The position numbers and the translations under genes are program-made. The notes below the pieces were generated by a model that was given only the letters and a program-made list of their open reading frames with translations, was not told where the DNA came from and did not search any database. From Microbacteriaceae bacterium (GTDB lineage: Bacteria; Actinomycetota; Actinomycetes; Actinomycetales; Microbacteriaceae): a DNA stretch of 64,000 nt. Shown here in pieces: positions 1 through 7,305 of this stretch (positions within the stretch are counted from its first letter, which is position 1; each line of letters starts with the position of its first letter). The stretch is taken from NCBI GenBank assembly GCA_019638805.1, contig JAHBTA010000004.1, positions 397,928-461,927 on the forward strand, in the 5' to 3' direction.

Positions 1-2
1 GC

Positions 3-854
3 GCCCTCTGGCGCGCGGCGCTCGACGCGGGGGCACGCCTGGTGTCCGACGCCGAGGTCACCGCGATCTCCCCCGACGGCGAGGTCACGGTGCGCATCGA
101 CGACGCCGAGCACCGCATCGCCGCCGGACGCGTACTCGCCAATGTCGCCCCCTACGAGCTCGCGCGCCTCATGGGCGAGCCCGAGCCGCCCAAGCCCGAG
201 GGCGCGCAGGTCAAGGTCAACCTCCTGCTGTCCCGGCTGCCCAAACTGCGCGAGAGTTCGGTGGATGCCGCGGCCGGCTTCGGCGGGACCTTCCACGCCC
301 AGGAGGGCTGGGCTTCCCTCGACGCGGCGCACTCCGCGGCGGCCGCGGGCAGCATCCCGACGCCTCTCCCCGTGGAGATCTACTGCCACTCGCTGACCGA
401 CCCCAGCATCTTGAGCCCCGAACTGCAGGCCGCGGGGGCGCAGACCCTCACGGTCTTCGGGCTGCACGTGCCGTCCCGGCTGGTCGACGACACGAACAAC
501 GGCGCGCGCCGAGCCGAGCTGCAGGCGGCCGTGTTCGCGAGCCTCGACGCCGTGCTGGGAGAGCCGCTCGACGACGTGCTCATGACCGACGCCGAGGGCA
601 ACCCGTGCATCGAGACCAAGACCACGCTCGACATCGAGCGCACCCTGCGCATGCCCGGCGGCAACATCTTCCACGGCCCGCTGTCGTGGCCGTTTGCCGA
701 GGACGACGCCGACCTCGGCAGCCCGGCGGCCCGGTGGGGCGTGGCCACGGCGCACGAGCGCGTCCTGCTGTGCGGATCCGGCGCGGTGCGGGGCGGCGCG
801 GTCAGCGGCATCGGCGGTCACAACGCCGCGATGGCGGTACTGGACGGGGCCTGA
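3..854 (+). CDS. FAD-dependent phytoene-desaturase-like oxidoreductase, C-terminal part
   Basis: The reading frame is open at the left edge, so only the last 283 residues are visible and the N-terminal FAD-binding dinucleotide motif is outside the window. What remains looks like the back half of the phytoene dehydrogenase / CrtI-CrtO-like NAD(P)/FAD oxidoreductase family: a stretch ending LANVAPYELARLMGE (typical of the region where the FAD domain closes over the substrate domain), a central substrate domain, and a C-terminal GSGAVRGGAVSGIGGHNAA segment that in this family contacts FAD. The substrate is unknown; no other carotenoid gene is nearby, so a carotenoid role is not supported. The GTG at 42 is not the true start because the frame continues upstream without a stop. 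Confidence 0.75.
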   Translation, partial: ALWRAALDAGARLVSDAEVTAISPDGEVTVRIDDAEHRIAAGRVLANVAPYELARLMGEPEPPKPEGAQVKVNLLLSRLPKLRESSVDAAAGFGGTFHAQEGWASLDAAHSAAAAGSIPTPLPVEIYCHSLTDPSILSPELQAAGAQTLTVFGLHVPSRLVDDTNNGARRAELQAAVFASLDAVLGEPLDDVLMTDAEGNPCIETKTTLDIERTLRMPGGNIFHGPLSWPFAEDDADLGSPAARWGVATAHERVLLCGSGAVRGGAVSGIGGHNAAMAVLDGA

Positions 855-916
855 GGCCCGCTCTACGCTGAGACGGTCCCGCGTGAGGGGTGCGCGGCCG
901 AGCAAGGGAGCACGGC

Positions 917-1363
917 ATGGGAATGTTCGACAATCTCGGCGGGGCCGGGGGCGACTGGGCGAAGCAGGCGGCCGAGGCGCAGGCCATGGCCGATCAGGCC
1001 ATGAAGGACGCCGGCTACGGCGCGAGCACCGCGGATGCGGTGGCCGCCGCCCCGGCGATGGCGGCCGACCGCGCGGCACTGGAGGCGCAGGCGGACGAGC
1101 AGAACCGCATCCTGACCGTCGGCGGCAAGGCCAAGATCACGATCAAGAGCAAGACCGACCTCGGCAAGAAGGTGGCCGGCAACGACACCTACCTGCTCGA
1201 GCTCGAGGTCGTGCCCGAGGGCGGCAAGAAGTACACGGTCAAGAAGGAGGAGATCATCCCTCCGCAGGTGATCAGCGGCTACGCCGACGGCACCACCATG
1301 GACGGGCGAATCGACCCGGCCGACAAGAACAAGGTCGCCTTCGGCGACAAGCCGTTCAAGTAG
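917..1363 (+). CDS. Small conserved hypothetical protein, MGMFDNLG type
   Basis: A 148-residue protein of unknown function. The ATG at 917 is preceded by AAGGGAG at 903-909, a good ribosome site, so it is preferred over the GTG at 890. Residues 1-60 are rich in Ala, Gln and Met and look helical. Residues 65-148 look like a compact beta-rich domain with many lysines (ILTVGGKAKITIK, then a C-terminal IDPADKNKVAFGDKPF). No signal peptide or membrane segment is seen. The next gene begins 11 bases downstream and has the same opening (MGM-aromatic/Leu-D-D/N-LG) and the same plan of a helical N-terminus followed by a beta domain ending in a DPA-type motif. The two are probably divergent paralogues in one operon. 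No function can be assigned. Confidence 0.75.
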   Translation: MGMFDNLGGAGGDWAKQAAEAQAMADQAMKDAGYGASTADAVAAAPAMAADRAALEAQADEQNRILTVGGKAKITIKSKTDLGKKVAGNDTYLLELEVVPEGGKKYTVKKEEIIPPQVISGYADGTTMDGRIDPADKNKVAFGDKPFK

Positions 1364-1374
1364 AGGACGCGGCG

Positions 1375-1809
1375 ATGGGAATGCTCGACGACCTGGGACG
1401 GATCTGGGACGCCTCGAAGGACAACCCGCGCCCGGGGCTGGCCGAGGGACTGAGCATGGCGGCGGATGCGGCGGAGGGCGCCCAGCGGATGCGCGAGCAG
1501 CTGGCGGCGACCGGCGGCGTCCCGCAGGGGGTGAACGGGCAGAGCTTCAACCCGTTCGAGAACATGCAGGGTATGGCCGCGGCCACCCGTGGCACCGGCA
1601 CGGTGGTGTCGATCGTCGACACGGGCGAGAAGTTCCAGGAGGCCTCGATCTACGACGTGACCCTGGACGTGAAGTCCGACACCCACCCGGATTTCCAGGT
1701 GGTGCACCGCCAGATGATCGCGGCCGCCGCCCTGGGCAACTGGCAGCCCGGCAAGATGCTGCCCGTGCGGTTCGACCCCGCCAACCTCACTCAGGTGACG
1801 ATCGGCTAG
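1375..1809 (+). CDS. Small conserved hypothetical protein, paralogue of the preceding gene
   Basis: A 144-residue protein. The ATG at 1375 lies 11 bases after the previous stop, with GAGGACG just upstream as a modest ribosome site. Residues 1-65 are a polar, Ala/Met-rich helical stretch. From about residue 70 there is a beta domain (GTGTVVSIVDTGEKF, YDVTLDVKSD) that ends LPVRFDPANLTQVTIG. Its layout of a GTV-x-DTG strand, a D/E-V-T-L strand and a final VRFDPA strand recurs in many actinobacterial proteins of unknown function. It pairs with the gene at 917-1363 in sequence plan and operon position. It is probably cytoplasmic, since no signal or transmembrane segment is seen. Confidence 0.75.
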   Translation: MGMLDDLGRIWDASKDNPRPGLAEGLSMAADAAEGAQRMREQLAATGGVPQGVNGQSFNPFENMQGMAAATRGTGTVVSIVDTGEKFQEASIYDVTLDVKSDTHPDFQVVHRQMIAAAALGNWQPGKMLPVRFDPANLTQVTIG

Positions 1810-1873
1810 CGCCGAGCACGACGACCCGATACCCCCGACCCGAACCCGAACCCGAGCACCGCCCGGCCGGGTT

Positions 1874-2776
1874 TCAGCGGGCGCGGTTGTCGACGATGGC
1901 CATGCGCGGGCCGTGCCGCTCGTACCCGATGCCCGCCGCCTCGATGAGGCGCACCACCCGCTGCCGGTGCCCGGCCCACGGCTCCAGCAGCTCGAGCATG
2001 CCGTCGTCGTCGACCCGCGCCCCGGTGAGCGCCCAGCCCACGCGCTTGGCCACGTGGAAGTCGCCGATGCTGACCGAGTCCGCGTCGCCGTGCGAGCGCT
2101 GCACCACCTCGTGTGCCGTCCAGACGCCGACGCCAGGCACGGTGCGCATGCGCTGGATCGCCGTGGCCGCGTCCACCCGGACCGCGCGCTCCAGCGCCCC
2201 CGCCACCGATACCGCCCGCATGACGGTGTCGGAGCGCTGCGGCCCGACACCGGCGCGGTGCCACTCCCAGGACGGGATGCGGCGCCACGCCTCGGGCGCG
2301 GGAGCCACCCGCATTCCGGCCGGCGCCGGGCCCGGCGCCGGCGTTCCGTGCCTCGTGACGAGTTCGCGCCAGGCGCGCTTCTGCTCGATTCCCGTGACCT
2401 TCTGCCCGAGGATGGTCGGCACCAGGTAGTCCATGATCCGCAGGGTGCGGGTGAGGCGCAGGCCCGGCATCCGGCGTCGGAGCTCGGCCACCAGCGGATG
2501 GTGCGCGGCCTCGAAGCCGGTGTCGTCATCCGCCGCCCCGCACAGCTCGGGCACCCGCGCGATGGCTTCCACGGCACCCGGTCCCCAGGCACGCGCGCGA
2601 ACCCCCTCGGAGCAGCCGCGCAGGTGCAGCGTCGCGTCGCCCGACCCAGTCGCGAAGGCCAGCCAGAACCCGGATGCGTCCCCCCGCACCGTGGGATCGG
2701 TGCGCCCCTGCGCCAGGGGCGCGATCGTGAGGCGCAGGTCGACCGGGCGCCCGGGGCGATACGTCGTGGTGAGCAT
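1874..2776 (-). CDS. DNA-3-methyladenine glycosylase II family protein (HhH-GPD)
   Basis: A 300-residue base-excision repair glycosylase of the AlkA/HhH-GPD superfamily, expected to remove alkylated purines from DNA. The fold is shown by a central helical region with the ILGQKVTG motif near residues 120-130 and the helix-hairpin-helix VPGVGVWTAHEVV near residues 213-226. Downstream, IGDFHV near residue 235 supplies the catalytic aspartate. The N-terminal 100 residues correspond to the divergent AlkA N-terminal domain. The length is usual for the family. The ATG at 2776 is the first in-frame start. It is convergent with the hypothetical pair on its left. There is no Ada-type regulator or other repair gene beside it. 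Confidence 0.85.
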   Translation of the reverse strand: MLTTTYRPGRPVDLRLTIAPLAQGRTDPTVRGDASGFWLAFATGSGDATLHLRGCSEGVRARAWGPGAVEAIARVPELCGAADDDTGFEAAHHPLVAELRRRMPGLRLTRTLRIMDYLVPTILGQKVTGIEQKRAWRELVTRHGTPAPGPAPAGMRVAPAPEAWRRIPSWEWHRAGVGPQRSDTVMRAVSVAGALERAVRVDAATAIQRMRTVPGVGVWTAHEVVQRSHGDADSVSIGDFHVAKRVGWALTGARVDDDGMLELLEPWAGHRQRVVRLIEAAGIGYERHGPRMAIVDNRAR

Positions 2777-2824
2777 GTCGGGCTCACCCTAGACCGACGC
2801 GCGGACACCCGGGTCGCAGACGCG

Positions 2825-2860
2825 ACGGGGCCGGGACGACCAACGTCGCCCCGGCCCCGT
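2825..2860 (-). terminator. Strong GC hairpin, likely terminator of the DUF4190 gene
   Basis: ACGGGGCCGGG at 2825-2835 pairs perfectly with CCCGGCCCCGT at 2850-2860 (11 bp, 14-nt loop). It lies 16 bases past the stop of the minus-strand gene at 2876-3211. There is no long T tract, as is common in high-GC Actinobacteria. Confidence 0.6.
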
Positions 2861-2875
2861 GTTGATGAAGCGAGC

Positions 2876-3211
2876 TCAGCCGCAGGTGAGCGTGCCGCCG
2901 TTGTCGAGCTGGTAGACACCCGGCTCGAGGCCCGCGCAGGCCGCGGTCAGGCTGCCCCCGACGGCCACGGCGATGATGATGCCGAGCACGATCGGCCAGA
3001 CGATCGAGATGACGATGCCCGCGATGTTGGCGCCGATCTTCTGACCCGCGTTGCGGTTCTGCACGAGTCCGACGATGCTCAGGATGAGTCCGAGCAGCGG
3101 GATCAGGAACGCGAAGACGATGCCCGCGATCGTCATGCCCTTGCCGGGCGCTGCCGCGACGGGAGCCGGGCCCGGAGCCGGCGGGGTGGCGGGGGTTTCA
3201 GGGGTGGTCAT
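2876..3211 (-). CDS. DUF4190-like small membrane protein
   Basis: A 111-residue protein with a Pro/Ala-rich cytosolic leader (residues 1-25) followed by two hydrophobic segments: residues 26-47 (MTIAGIVFAFLIPLLGLILS) and residues 60-85. The G-I-V-x-x-x-x-P-x-x-G-L-I-L-x-x-x-G pattern around the first segment is the DUF4190 signature. A short extracytoplasmic tail contains two cysteines (AACAGLEPG and TLTCG), possibly disulphide-bonded. The ATG at 3211 is chosen over an upstream in-frame start because GGAGGAGATCC directly precedes it. Function unknown; proteins of this kind are common accessory membrane proteins in Actinobacteria. Confidence 0.75.
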   Translation of the reverse strand: MTTPETPATPPAPGPAPVAAAPGKGMTIAGIVFAFLIPLLGLILSIVGLVQNRNAGQKIGANIAGIVISIVWPIVLGIIIAVAVGGSLTAACAGLEPGVYQLDNGGTLTCG

Positions 3212-3320
3212 AGGGATCTCCTCCAGATGCTGAGGCGCGAAACCGCGCATTCTCAGAGAATCTAGCGATCCCGCCCCCGCCGGTCGAGATCCCGCGCGGT
3301 ATGCGGCACCGGCGATGGGT

Positions 3321-3334
3321 CAGAATGGACCCGA
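3321..3334 (+). promoter_or_regulatory. -10 box of a leaderless pfkA transcript
   Basis: CAGAAT at 3321-3326 ends 7 nt before the ATG at 3334. No ribosome site precedes that ATG, which fits transcription starting at the start codon. Confidence 0.5.
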
Positions 3335-4356
3335 TGAGCATCGGCATCCTGACCAGCGGCGGAGACTGCCCGGGCCTCAACGCGGTGATCCGCGCGGCCG
3401 TCTTCACCGGCACCAAGCTGCACGGCATGGAGTTCGTGGGCTTCCGCAACGGCTGGAAGGGCGTCGTCGAGGGCGACGTGGTCCCGCTCGGCCGCCCCCA
3501 GGTCATGGGCATCTCGAAGCAGGGCGGCACGATCCTCGGCACCTCGCGCACCAACCCGTTCGAGGGCGGGGGTGCGGCCCGGGTCGCCGAGGTCATGGAG
3601 CAGAACGGCGTCGAGGCCCTCATCGCGATCGGGGGCGAGGGCACGCTCGCGGCGGCCAAGCGCCTGACGGATGAGGGCATCCGCATCGTGGGGGTGCCGA
3701 AGACCATCGACAACGACCTGTCGGCGACCGACTACACGTTCGGCTTCGACACGGCCGTGCAGGTCGCGACCGACTCGATGGACCGGTTGCGCACCACGGG
3801 CGACTCGCACGGGCGCTGCATGGTCGCGGAGGTCATGGGCAGGCATGTGGGCTGGATCGCGCTGCACTCGGGCATGGCGGCCGGCGCGCACGCGATCCTC
3901 ATCCCGGAGCACAAGACCTCGATGGACCAGATCTGCGAGTGGGTGCGCTCGGCCAAGGACCGCGGCCGCGCGCCCCTGGTGTGCGTGGCCGAGGGCTTCA
4001 AGCTCGACACCATGGATGACGCGCACTCCGAGCGCGGGCTCGACGCGTTCGGCCGCCCGCGGCTCGGGGGCATCGGCGATCAGCTCGCGCCTGAGATCGA
4101 GGCCCGCACCGGCATCGAGACCCGCTCGACGACGCTGGGCCACATCCAGCGCGGCGGGACGCCCACCGCCTACGACCGGGTGCTCGCGACGCGGTACGGG
4201 ATGGCGGCGGTCGCCTCGATCCTGGAGCAGAACTGGGGGCGCATGGTCGCCCTGCACGGCACGCAGATCGTGAACGTGCCGCTCGACGATGCGCTCGGCA
4301 GCCTCAAGACCGTGCCGCAGGACCGCTACGACGAGGCCGCCGTCCTCTTCGGCTGA
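3334..4356 (+). CDS. pfkA: 6-phosphofructokinase
   Basis: A 340-residue cytosolic glycolytic enzyme that phosphorylates fructose 6-phosphate to the 1,6-bisphosphate. The N-terminal SGGDCPGLNAVIR binds the phosphoryl donor, GGEGTLAAAK near residues 94-103 is the second nucleotide loop, PKTIDNDLSATD near residues 116-127 carries the catalytic Asp, and MGRHVGWIA and GHIQRGGTP are the sugar-phosphate contacts. The Gly after GGE matches ATP-using enzymes, whereas the Lys of PKTIDND is usual in pyrophosphate-using ones. The mixed signature occurs in ATP-dependent actinobacterial PfkA proteins, so ATP is the more likely donor. A second ATG lies at 3325, but the -10 box spacing favours 3334. Confidence 0.92.
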   Translation: MSIGILTSGGDCPGLNAVIRAAVFTGTKLHGMEFVGFRNGWKGVVEGDVVPLGRPQVMGISKQGGTILGTSRTNPFEGGGAARVAEVMEQNGVEALIAIGGEGTLAAAKRLTDEGIRIVGVPKTIDNDLSATDYTFGFDTAVQVATDSMDRLRTTGDSHGRCMVAEVMGRHVGWIALHSGMAAGAHAILIPEHKTSMDQICEWVRSAKDRGRAPLVCVAEGFKLDTMDDAHSERGLDAFGRPRLGGIGDQLAPEIEARTGIETRSTTLGHIQRGGTPTAYDRVLATRYGMAAVASILEQNWGRMVALHGTQIVNVPLDDALGSLKTVPQDRYDEAAVLFG

Positions 4357-4358
4357 CC

Positions 4359-4377
4359 CGCGAAACGTCATTTCGCG
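4359..4377 (+). terminator. Short hairpin after pfkA
   Basis: CGCGAAA and TTTCGCG form a perfect 7-bp stem with a 5-nt loop, beginning 2 bases after the pfkA stop. It may be a terminator or an mRNA 3' stabiliser. Confidence 0.4.
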
Positions 4378-4432
4378 TGGGTGTTCGCCGCGCCGACCCG
4401 CGCGGATCGACCTTTCGTGGGTGAATTGAGGC

Positions 4433-5386
4433 ATGAGGGCGATCGAGGTGGTGAAGGGCAGCGCGGGGGCGCTCGTCGAGATCGACGAGGCGCGGCTGGG
4501 CGGCGAGGGGGTCCTCGTCGACGTGAGCCACTCATCCCTCAACTACAAGGACGCGCTCGCGATCGCGGGGCGCCCCGGCGTCATCCGCGCCGACCGGCTC
4601 ATCGCCGGCATCGATCTGGTCGGCACGCGCCGCGACACCGGCGAGCTGGTGACGGTCAACGGCCGGGGTCTGGGCGAGACGCACGACGGCGGCCTGGCCG
4701 AGCTCGCGCGGGTCCCGGAGGACTGGCTCACCCCGGTGCCCGAGCGCTTCACCCCCGCGCAGGCCGCCGCGATCGGGACGGCCGGCTACACCGCGGCGCT
4801 GTGCGTCCTGAAACTGGGGGATGCGGACGGCCCGGTCCTCGTGACCGGCGCGACAGGCGGTGTGGGTTCGCTCGCGATCATGCTGCTGAGCTCGACCGGG
4901 CACGAGATCGCCGCCGTGACCGGCAAGCCCGCGGAGCACGACCGGCTGCGCGAGCTCGGCGCGAGCACCATCCTCGACCGCGCGGAGTTCGAGCAGCCCG
5001 GCAAGCCCCTACAGCCCGAGCTCTGGGCGGGCGCGGTCGACACCGCGGGCGGCACCGTGCTCGCGAACGTGCTGAGCCAGACCCGCTACGGCGGAACGGT
5101 CGCCGCCTGCGGGCTGGCCGCCTCCGCCGAGGTGCACGCCAGCATGATGCCGTTCATCCTGCGCGGGGTCGCGCTGGCGGGTGTCAACTCGGTCTTCACC
5201 CCGCGCGCCGAGCGCGACGCGGCATGGGAACTGCTGGACCGCGCGCTGGACACGTCCCTGCTCGACGCGATCACGACATCCATCACCCTCGCGGATGCCG
5301 TGCCCACCGCCCAGCGCATGCTCGCCGGGCAGACCACGGGTCGCACGATCGTCGACGTGCACTCCTCGATAGCCGCCGCAATGTAA
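4433..5386 (+). CDS. YhdH/AcuI-type acrylyl-CoA reductase-like MDR oxidoreductase
   Basis: A 317-residue zinc-independent medium-chain reductase, probably NADPH-dependent. The GroES-like half carries the family marker SSLNYKDALAI near residues 35-45, and the Rossmann half has VTGATGGVGSLAIMLL near 140-155. The C-terminus ends GQTTGRTIVDV, the usual family ending. The known family members reduce acrylyl-CoA and related enones; the substrate here is inferred only. The last codons are abnormal: after GRTIVDV this copy reads HSSIAAAM-stop. A second copy of the same 3' end at 7204-7274 reads GRTIVDVRS-stop. An inserted cassette has therefore displaced the ancestral tail and supplied a new one, leaving the gene intact. 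Confidence 0.85.
   Translation: MRAIEVVKGSAGALVEIDEARLGGEGVLVDVSHSSLNYKDALAIAGRPGVIRADRLIAGIDLVGTRRDTGELVTVNGRGLGETHDGGLAELARVPEDWLTPVPERFTPAQAAAIGTAGYTAALCVLKLGDADGPVLVTGATGGVGSLAIMLLSSTGHEIAAVTGKPAEHDRLRELGASTILDRAEFEQPGKPLQPELWAGAVDTAGGTVLANVLSQTRYGGTVAACGLAASAEVHASMMPFILRGVALAGVNSVFTPRAERDAAWELLDRALDTSLLDAITTSITLADAVPTAQRMLAGQTTGRTIVDVHSSIAAAM
5299..5366 (+). repeat. Direct repeat, left copy, inside the 3' end of the reductase gene
   Basis: Bases 5299-5360 are identical to 7204-7265 (62 of 62). One mismatch follows (A at 5361, G at 7266), then five more matching bases. It encodes residues VPTAQRMLAGQTTGRTIVDV of the reductase. Confidence 0.9.
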
Positions 5387-5419
5387 CTGAAATACGAATT
5401 GTCTAGGTAAGTTACAGGC

Positions 5420-6421
5420 GTGATAGTCGAGAGCGCAGAGGGTGTCGAACTGCTTCTCGATGCCGGTATCGAGCGGCGCATCACCGGAAGCGCCGACGTC
5501 GAGATCAGATCGGAAGACGGAGACTGGACTCGCTGGCAAGTCAAGGTTCTGCACCACTCACCAAGTCCGACCGAAGTCGAGCGTGCGCTCAAGACCCTGA
5601 CCAGGCACGGCCACGATGGCGTGCTCTTCGTCGTCGCCCGTGCGGGAACCGGCCTCGCCGATGCGGCCCGCGACGACACCCGGGTGGCCTTCGCGGCACT
5701 GAAGGATCGCACCGTCTCATTCCAAGGGCGCCTGCATCATGCGGCCCCGGGCGTCTCCAGCTTCGTGCCGCACCGAGGGCGCACCAGTTGGGTCAGGCTC
5801 GGCGCGCTGCGCCTGTTTGCGCTACTCGACAACGAACGGCCGCTCACTCAGACCGCGATCGCGCATCGCCTCGGCGTCTCACATGTCGCAGTCGGCAAGC
5901 AGCTTCCCCAGTTGGGCGACCCGATCGAGCGCACGCGCGACGGATGGCGGGCCCTTGACCGTCGCGCATGCTGGGACCGCTTCATCGCGGACTACCCCGG
6001 ACCACGAGGTCTGGCCACCTACTGGACCTCGACAAGCGACGTTTCCGATCAGCTGGCCCGTCTCGTGGAAGCGACTAGAGACGACTCAACCGATGAGCTG
6101 ATTCTCTCGGGCGACCTCGCCGCCGACCGGTACGCGCCGTGGCGACGCCCGTCCCGCATAACTGCCTACCTCACGTGGCAGCCCGCGCTCGAGCGTCACG
6201 GGTTCGCCAGCGTGCGTGCCGACGAGGCCACCCTCGAGCTGCGCATTCCGAAAGATCCCACCATAAGCGCGATGGCCCGCCGAGGGGGCAACCGAGCCGA
6301 CCTGCGGTACGCCGATCCACTGATCGCCGCGTGGGACCTCGCTCGGACACCAGGCGGCGATGTCCCCGATTCTGTCGACCATCTCCGAGATCGCGTGTTG
6401 ACGGACCACCTGTGGAGCTGA
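5420..6421 (+). CDS. HTH protein with possible nuclease-like N-terminus; AbiEi-like partner
   Basis: A 333-residue protein starting at GTG 5420, 6 nt after a TAAGTT -10 box (5408-5413). Residues 1-115 look like an alpha/beta domain: SADVEIRS followed by WTRWQVKVLHH gives a D-x-E-x(n)-Q-x-K pattern reminiscent of PD-(D/E)XK folds, but this is weak. Residues 125-175 are a convincing winged helix (LFALLDNERPLTQTAIAHRL, then a recognition helix VSHVAVGKQLPQL). The C-terminal half resembles the second domain of transcriptional regulators paired with nucleotidyltransferase toxins (type IV AbiEi-like antitoxins). Its stop overlaps the next gene's start by 10 nt, so the two are translationally coupled. 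The assignment rests on architecture and partner, not on a recognised family. Confidence 0.5.
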   Translation: MIVESAEGVELLLDAGIERRITGSADVEIRSEDGDWTRWQVKVLHHSPSPTEVERALKTLTRHGHDGVLFVVARAGTGLADAARDDTRVAFAALKDRTVSFQGRLHHAAPGVSSFVPHRGRTSWVRLGALRLFALLDNERPLTQTAIAHRLGVSHVAVGKQLPQLGDPIERTRDGWRALDRRACWDRFIADYPGPRGLATYWTSTSDVSDQLARLVEATRDDSTDELILSGDLAADRYAPWRRPSRITAYLTWQPALERHGFASVRADEATLELRIPKDPTISAMARRGGNRADLRYADPLIAAWDLARTPGGDVPDSVDHLRDRVLTDHLWS

Positions 6422-7203
6422 GACGCCGCGCGGAACTCATTGCAACCTCGCGCGCCGACGACCTGGCGCTGCGGGCGCTTGCCGATGCCGCGGCGATCAC
6501 GCGGGACGAAAACACCCGCATCGTCGGCGGACACATGACCTCGCTGCTGTTGACCGCGTTCCCGGTTCCGGGAGTCCCCACTCGACGAACCCGAGATGCG
6601 GACGCGGCCATCACCACCGAGCTCGCCGGTTCTGGGTTGCTCCATGACCGACTCCTGGCGCTCGGCTACATCGACACATCCGGCAACAGTTACGACCGCC
6701 GTATCCCTGAGCTCGCCGCGCATGACGGGCCCGCACCGATCCTGTCGATCGACCTGCTCGTGCCCTCTCTCGACGGGCGATTCCGTCCAAGTCGCCACGG
6801 CGATCGCACATTCGACGCCGCGCCGGGCCTCGGACTGGCGCTCGCCGCGCCACCGATCCTGATCGACGTCGGCGTGACATTACTGGACAGCACTGTTCTC
6901 GAGTTCGCCGTCGGCGTTCCCAGCGTCGAGTGCGCCGTCGTCATCAAGGCGCTCGCCTGGGGCACGCGTCGCCAGCCTCGAGATGTGGAAGACCTTTACC
7001 AGCTCTTGGAGATCGCAGCCGCATACTCGCTCGAAGAAGTCGGCGGCTGGGCGCTCGACGCACGTGAGCTCGCCGGCGCACGCGGGGATGCAGCCGTGCA
7101 GCTTCACGCACTCGCAAGTAGCCTCCGAAGGCTGACTGGCGCCAACGTACCGATGGCGCGCTTGGCCGCCTTGATTGCTGATCGAGTTGGCTTCCCCCAG
7201 TAA
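6412..7203 (+). CDS. AbiEii-like nucleotidyltransferase, putative toxin
   Basis: A 263-residue protein. Start GTG 6412 lies inside the end of the upstream gene (stop TGA 6419-6421). The nucleotidyltransferase core is visible: IVGGHMTSLLL (the GG motif) near residues 37-47, RRTRDADAAI near 57-66 supplying the two metal-binding aspartates, and ILSIDLLVP near 110 supplying the third acidic residue. This arrangement is that of AbiEii/MNT/MenA-type toxins, which transfer NMP or CMP to tRNA or proteins. In family members the antitoxin gene comes first, as here. It stops two codons before the right direct repeat. Alternatives are an uncharacterised NTase with a housekeeping substrate. Confidence 0.6.
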   Translation: MELRRRAELIATSRADDLALRALADAAAITRDENTRIVGGHMTSLLLTAFPVPGVPTRRTRDADAAITTELAGSGLLHDRLLALGYIDTSGNSYDRRIPELAAHDGPAPILSIDLLVPSLDGRFRPSRHGDRTFDAAPGLGLALAAPPILIDVGVTLLDSTVLEFAVGVPSVECAVVIKALAWGTRRQPRDVEDLYQLLEIAAAYSLEEVGGWALDARELAGARGDAAVQLHALASSLRRLTGANVPMARLAALIADRVGFPQ

Positions 7204-7271
7204 CGTGCCCACCGCCCAGCGCATGCTCGCCGGGCAGACCACGGGTCGCACGATCGTCGACGTGCGCTCCT
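7204..7271 (+). repeat. Direct repeat, right copy, displaced 3' end of the reductase gene
   Basis: It begins directly after the nucleotidyltransferase stop codon. It reads in frame as VPTAQRMLAGQTTGRTIVDVRS and stops at 7272-7274, so it probably keeps the original end of the reductase gene. Confidence 0.85.
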
Positions 7272-7305
7272 GAGCGAAGCGAGACACGTTCGTGAGCGTG
7301 TGCGG

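Larger units (their letters stand above)
5299..7271 (+). mobile_element. About 1.9-kb two-gene cassette between 68-bp direct repeats
   Basis: Between two copies of the reductase gene's 3' end lie two overlapping plus-strand genes with visibly lower GC than the neighbours. The left junction supplies a new C-terminus and keeps the host gene open. The right copy retains what looks like the ancestral ending (VRS-stop at 7274). This is the geometry of a site-specific element that integrates into a gene 3' end and rebuilds it, as integrative elements do at tRNA genes. No integrase or transposase is inside, so it is either a remnant, a non-autonomous satellite, or a homologous-recombination product. 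Confidence 0.55.

Noticed and set aside
1279..2919. 546-codon minus-strand frame spanning two genes
   Set aside because: It overlaps the AlkA-like gene in another frame and two plus-strand genes. Its Arg/Ser/Pro-rich composition is that of non-coding translation.
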